The notes under the pieces were generated by a model. It made no database searches and was not told where the DNA came from. It saw only the letters and a program-made list of their open reading frames with translations. A stretch of 9,051 nt of DNA from Chthoniobacterales bacterium (lineage in GTDB: Bacteria; Verrucomicrobiota; Verrucomicrobiia; Chthoniobacterales; UBA10450), in assembly GCA_013812515.1 (NCBI GenBank), contig JACCTI010000470.1, forward strand, positions 1 to 9,051. The letters run 5' to 3'. Shown in pieces: positions 6,318-9,051 of the stretch (its first letter is position 1; every line of letters begins with the position of its first letter). Position numbers and translations under genes: made by a program.

Positions 6318-6905
6318 GATCACGGATGCTGAACATCGCGACGGATGTTTCCAAGTAAAGAAGGGTGGTGGTCCGCAGCAGCGCTTCTCTGTTACCGGTT
6401 GCGCAGTGAAGGTGGGCAATGGGAGATGGCCTGGATGTTTTCGGTCGATGCCATCGCCGCTCTGGCGTTGGAAAATGTGCGGGTTATCGGCTGCTCACGA
6501 AAGGGTGCACACCTGCACGGTTGCTACTTGTCATGCTTGGGGCGCGAAATCTGAGAGCCGCTCGCGCAACCATGCGCAGCTTGCCCGCGATAGGACGCGC
6601 TGCGAGGCTCGTCTCAGATCCCTCCATTCAGCTTTACTGCGGGCGTGCTGCGGGCACGATGCACTTCGCGGTAATTTGCTCCGATTCGCGTTCCAGATCG
6701 CAGTAGTTCCTTCCAAGGACCTGCGCTTCCGTTTTTTCGGAAGAGCGGAAAACATCCGGCGCGGCGGGATTGGCTCGGATGCAGAACGTCGAACCTTCAG
6801 CCAAGCGGAAGCGAACGACTTGATACAAGCTTTCTAAGACTTAGGCACTGCGGTGTGCTGCATCCATCGCGCCGAGTTGCGCAACATCGTCTTCAGCTCC
6901 GCGAC
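6318..6905. other. Intergenic stretch with no recognisable gene
   Basis: All six frames give only short or low-quality peptides without recognisable motifs, and I see no tRNA or other RNA signature. I looked specifically for a Pup- or UBact-like small protein or pieces of dop, prcA, prcB or pafA after the ATPase gene and found none. Minor structures are CTTCCG-T6-CGGAAG (6726-6743) and a doubled CTGCGGGC around 6640-6660. The serine hydrolase promoter must lie at the left end. Weak candidates there (such as TTGCCC, 17 bases, GGTAAC) are not convincing. Confidence 0.5.
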
Positions 6906-6931
6906 CGTTGAACGAAACGCGAAGTTCAACG
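6906..6931 (-). terminator. Hairpin just after the ARC ATPase stop codon
   Basis: CGTTGAAC (6906-6913) and GTTCAACG (6924-6931) form a perfect 8-bp inverted repeat with a 10-base loop, six bases past the TAG. No T-run follows on the minus strand, so it is a 3'-end-protecting or Rho-assisted structure rather than a canonical terminator. Confidence 0.4.
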
Positions 6932-6937
6932 TCCGAG

Positions 6938-8656
6938 CTAGACTATGCCGGAAAAATGGTGTGCCGTGTTCGCACCGCGGGCGGCGCGTGCCGGCGCAAT
7001 TTTGACGACGTTTTCAGGATCGAAATCAATCAGCTTGAACCAGTCCTCCGCGATGTCAGTCGGCGGGAAGATATCGTTCTCACGGAACTCTGCGTCGAAC
7101 GCGAGTTGAAGATCGTTTTCACTGATGCCGTCGAGTCGGCCGGGGTCGCTGCCCGCGACAGCTTCGTTCGCGATGGCGCGCTTAATGGCTATCGCTTTGG
7201 CACGTTCGACCACGGAGGCGATAATCGCTCCGCTCAGCAGATCACTGCGATAGACACTCTCTTTGCGGCCGCTCCGCAACGTGATCTCGAGGAATTTGCT
7301 TTCCTCCCGCTTCGCAAACTGCGCGTCGAGCAAACGCTCGATAAGGCGATCGATGGCCGCGCCTCGGTTCTCCGCGCTCTCCAGGATCGCGCTCTCGTAG
7401 GGCAGATTGTCCGTCAGATATATGCGGTAAATTTCGCGCGCGCCGGCGCGGTTTGGGCGCCGCACTCTGATTTTCCGGTCGATGCGGCCCGGCCGGAGAA
7501 TCGCCGGATCGATCAGGTCGGCGCGATTGGAAGCGAGGATGATGACGACCTCGCCTAACGAGTCGATCCCATCCATCTCCGAGCAGAACATCGGCACCAG
7601 AGTTGAGAGAATGTTCGAGTGACGGGAAGCGCGTCGCGTGCCGAGAATGCTCTCCGCTTCGTCGATAAACAGAAACGGCAGATAACCTTCGCGCCTTTTC
7701 TCGCGCGCGGTCGCGAAAATCTCGCGCACCATCCGTTCCGATTCACCGACCCACATGTTCAGGATCTCCGGTCCTTTCACGTGCATGAAGTATTCCTTCA
7801 TCTCGTTGCCGCTTTTCTCGCGCAGTTGCTTCGTCAGGTTGTAGGCCGTCGCTTTGCCGATGAGCGTTTTGCCGCAACCCGGAGGACCGTACAACAAGAA
7901 GCCTTTCGGAGTCGCGTGCTGGAACTTCGCAAAAAGCTCACCATGGATCAGCGGCAGCTCGATCGCGTCCTTGATCGCTTGCAGCGCTTCATCCTGGCCA
8001 CCAACTTTTTCCCACGGCAGTTCCGGGATCGCATCGAGATAATGCTCGCGCGACTCAGGATGCGGCAAAGCTTCCAGCGCCATCCGGTAACTGGGATCCA
8101 CGCGCACTTCGTCGCCTGACTTAAGCGCCGATTTCGCCAGCTCAGCCGAGCGTTGCAAGATGGCCGATTGCAGCCCGTGCTCGCCCCCGACGCGGAGCCG
8201 ATCGCTTCCGAGAACCTCCGTGATCCGGGTCACGGGTCCCGCCGTTTCGAAGCCGAGATCGCCCACAATCACGTAAGCCTCATTCACCAAAACGCGCGTT
8301 CCTTTCTTCAACTCCCGCAGTTTGAGGCGCGGATCGACGTTGCAGTAATAATCCGAGCCGCCGACCACAATGTGCGCGGTGTCGCGCGACGGACTGCCGA
8401 GATAAGTGCCGATTCGATTCGCGGGGGAGGTGACCTTCTTGATCACCTCTTCCAGCTTTTCAATCATCTGCCGCGCGTCTGCAATCATCTCTTCGCGCTC
8501 GGCGATTCCTTCGCGCAAGGCGACGAGATCACCGCGCAATGGATCGCGCGGAGGAATTGACGCGATGATGCGATCGAATGCCTGGAGCACGCTCACACTC
8601 CGGCCGGCGGCGGCGGATCCGAACTTGTCAAGATCGTCGTGTGGTTGCTCGTTCAT
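6938..8656 (-). CDS. arc: Proteasome-associated AAA+ ATPase of the ARC/Mpa family
   Basis: This is a hexameric ring unfoldase; its family unfolds tagged proteins and feeds them to the 20S proteasome. The ATG at 8656 is used (572 residues); a TTG three codons upstream is possible. Residues about 43-75 form a heptad-like coiled coil, the part that binds Pup in mycobacterial Mpa. About 80-205 form the tandem OB (interdomain) region, starting with the characteristic GTYLGSPS. The AAA domain has Walker A GPPGCGKT (257-264), pore loop NMWVGE (300-305), Walker B FLFIDEAES (328-336), sensor Asn377 and RPGR (388-391). The C-terminal region runs to ENDIFPPTDIAEDW (about 526-539) as in Mpa. The tail ends FSGIV, whereas mycobacterial Mpa ends QYL, the tyrosine motif that opens the 20S gate. 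No proteasome or tagging genes flank it in the window. Function with a distant proteasome, or alone as an unfoldase, is possible. Confidence 0.92.
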   Translation of the reverse strand: MNEQPHDDLDKFGSAAAGRSVSVLQAFDRIIASIPPRDPLRGDLVALREGIAEREEMIADARQMIEKLEEVIKKVTSPANRIGTYLGSPSRDTAHIVVGGSDYYCNVDPRLKLRELKKGTRVLVNEAYVIVGDLGFETAGPVTRITEVLGSDRLRVGGEHGLQSAILQRSAELAKSALKSGDEVRVDPSYRMALEALPHPESREHYLDAIPELPWEKVGGQDEALQAIKDAIELPLIHGELFAKFQHATPKGFLLYGPPGCGKTLIGKATAYNLTKQLREKSGNEMKEYFMHVKGPEILNMWVGESERMVREIFATAREKRREGYLPFLFIDEAESILGTRRASRHSNILSTLVPMFCSEMDGIDSLGEVVIILASNRADLIDPAILRPGRIDRKIRVRRPNRAGAREIYRIYLTDNLPYESAILESAENRGAAIDRLIERLLDAQFAKREESKFLEITLRSGRKESVYRSDLLSGAIIASVVERAKAIAIKRAIANEAVAGSDPGRLDGISENDLQLAFDAEFRENDIFPPTDIAEDWFKLIDFDPENVVKIAPARAARGANTAHHFSGIV

Positions 8657-8689
8657 GGTGAACAATCGGGAAGTTCGGCCGGGCGCCGC

Positions 8690-8718
8690 AGTATAACTTT
8701 TCCGCGCAAGCCGCGCAA
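8690..8718 (-). promoter_or_regulatory. Sigma70-type promoter of the ARC ATPase gene
   Basis: TTGCGC (8718-8713) and TATACT (8695-8690) lie 17 bases apart on the minus strand; the -10 matches consensus at 5 of 6 positions. Transcription would start near 8683, giving a leader of roughly 27 bases without a Shine-Dalgarno sequence. CCGCGCAA occurs twice in tandem (8702-8709 and 8711-8718) across the -35 and spacer and could be a regulator site. Confidence 0.6.
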
Positions 8719-8777
8719 ATTTCGCATCGCAAGGGCATACAGCCGTCGATCCAGAACGTGCCGTTTCAGTCCATTGA

Positions 8778-9051
8778 ATGGTTTTGCACAGGAGAGGATT
8801 CGTCGCACTCGTGTTCGCCGCGGCGGCAGCGTCCTCCGGTTGCTACAACATCCGGCCGTCGACCGGTGGCGGGCAGACGACCTTCAGCCGAGCGCCTGCG
8901 ATAAATCCCGCGGACATTGCCGTGCCGAACGGCTATCGCGCCGAGGCGGTGGCGAGCGGATTCACTTATCCAACGGGCGTCGCGTTTGATGGCGATGGGC
9001 GCCCGCATGTGACGGAGTCGGGTTATTCGTACGGAGAAGATTTCACCGTGC
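8778..9051 (+). CDS. Putative lipoprotein, PQQ/sorbosone dehydrogenase-like beta-propeller, N-terminal part
   Basis: From the ATG at 8778 the frame is open to the right edge (91 codons). MVLHRRGFVALVFAAAAASSGC is a short signal sequence with Cys22 in a lipobox-like SSGC, so the mature protein is probably lipid-anchored; Ser at -3 makes the lipobox imperfect. After a linker, residues about 51-91 carry NGYRAEAVASGFTYPTGVAF, then DGDGRPHVTESGYSYGEDF. This resembles the first blade of soluble glucose/sorbosone dehydrogenase-like beta-propellers that bind PQQ or act on sugars. The catalytic and cofactor residues lie beyond the window, so enzyme activity cannot be confirmed. An NHL-type propeller of other function is the alternative. 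It is divergent from the ARC ATPase gene with a shared intergenic region of about 120 bases. Confidence 0.7.
   Translation, partial: MVLHRRGFVALVFAAAAASSGCYNIRPSTGGGQTTFSRAPAINPADIAVPNGYRAEAVASGFTYPTGVAFDGDGRPHVTESGYSYGEDFTV

Noticed and set aside
6481..6560. Possible tRNA or small RNA fold around GTGCACACCTGCAC
   Set aside because: Only a 5-bp stem forms; there is no T-loop, anticodon arm or acceptor pairing.
6531..6828. Minus-strand small frames after the ATPase, considered as Pup or UBact candidates
   Set aside because: None ends in the GGE/GGQ-like or Arg-rich tail of those modifiers, and none has their acidic/disordered composition.
6316..6837. 173-codon plus-strand open frame in the gene-free gap
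   Set aside because: Composition is irregular with many Cys, Arg and His, there is no domain or signal peptide, and its start overlaps the serine hydrolase start antisense.
6908..7558. 216-codon plus-strand open frame
   Set aside because: Antisense to the C-terminal part of the ARC ATPase; no recognisable motif.

Overview
The window is GC-rich bacterial chromosomal DNA. Three features suggest a Gram-negative soil bacterium of the Verrucomicrobia (Chthoniobacterales-like). These are an ARC/Mpa-type proteasomal ATPase outside the Actinobacteria, a secreted peptidoglycan-binding protein of a type I associate with Chthoniobacterales, and start codons without visible Shine-Dalgarno sequences. This placement is inference from gene content; there is no marker gene in the window.

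Left third (1-3366, minus strand): a type I restriction-modification operon read leftwards. It starts with hsdR (3111 to 748), continues with a 231-residue HEPN-domain putative RNase (751 to 56), and runs off the left edge in what looks like the first 19 codons of hsdM (59 to 1). Both junctions are 4-base overlaps (ATGA and GTGA), so the three genes look translationally coupled. The HEPN gene is therefore an integral member of the operon, a layout that recalls the anticodon nuclease PrrC within a type Ic hsd locus. Directly upstream of hsdR lies a stub of a second, different HsdR N-terminus (3325 to 3188), cut off by a stop after 45 codons. The stub and the intact hsdR carry similar upstream leaders, including an identical 13-mer at the same distance from each start. 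This suggests that one restriction operon replaced, or was duplicated next to, another at this site.

Middle (3452-6317): a plus-strand secreted protein with a long disordered K/A/E/Q-rich region, a Tyr/Trp-rich segment and a C-terminal peptidoglycan-binding domain, ending in a strong intrinsic terminator. It converges on a minus-strand secreted serine hydrolase of the class C beta-lactamase/PBP-like family, which has its own hairpin at the stop codon.

Right third (6318-9051): a 620-base stretch without a recognisable gene, then a minus-strand ARC/Mpa-family AAA+ ATPase that lacks the C-terminal tyrosine motif used to dock on 20S proteasomes. It has no proteasome, ligase or ubiquitin-like gene beside it within the window. 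A good sigma70-type promoter drives it from a short divergent intergenic region. On the other side of that region a plus-strand putative lipoprotein, probably a PQQ/sorbosone-dehydrogenase-like beta-propeller, begins and is cut by the right edge.
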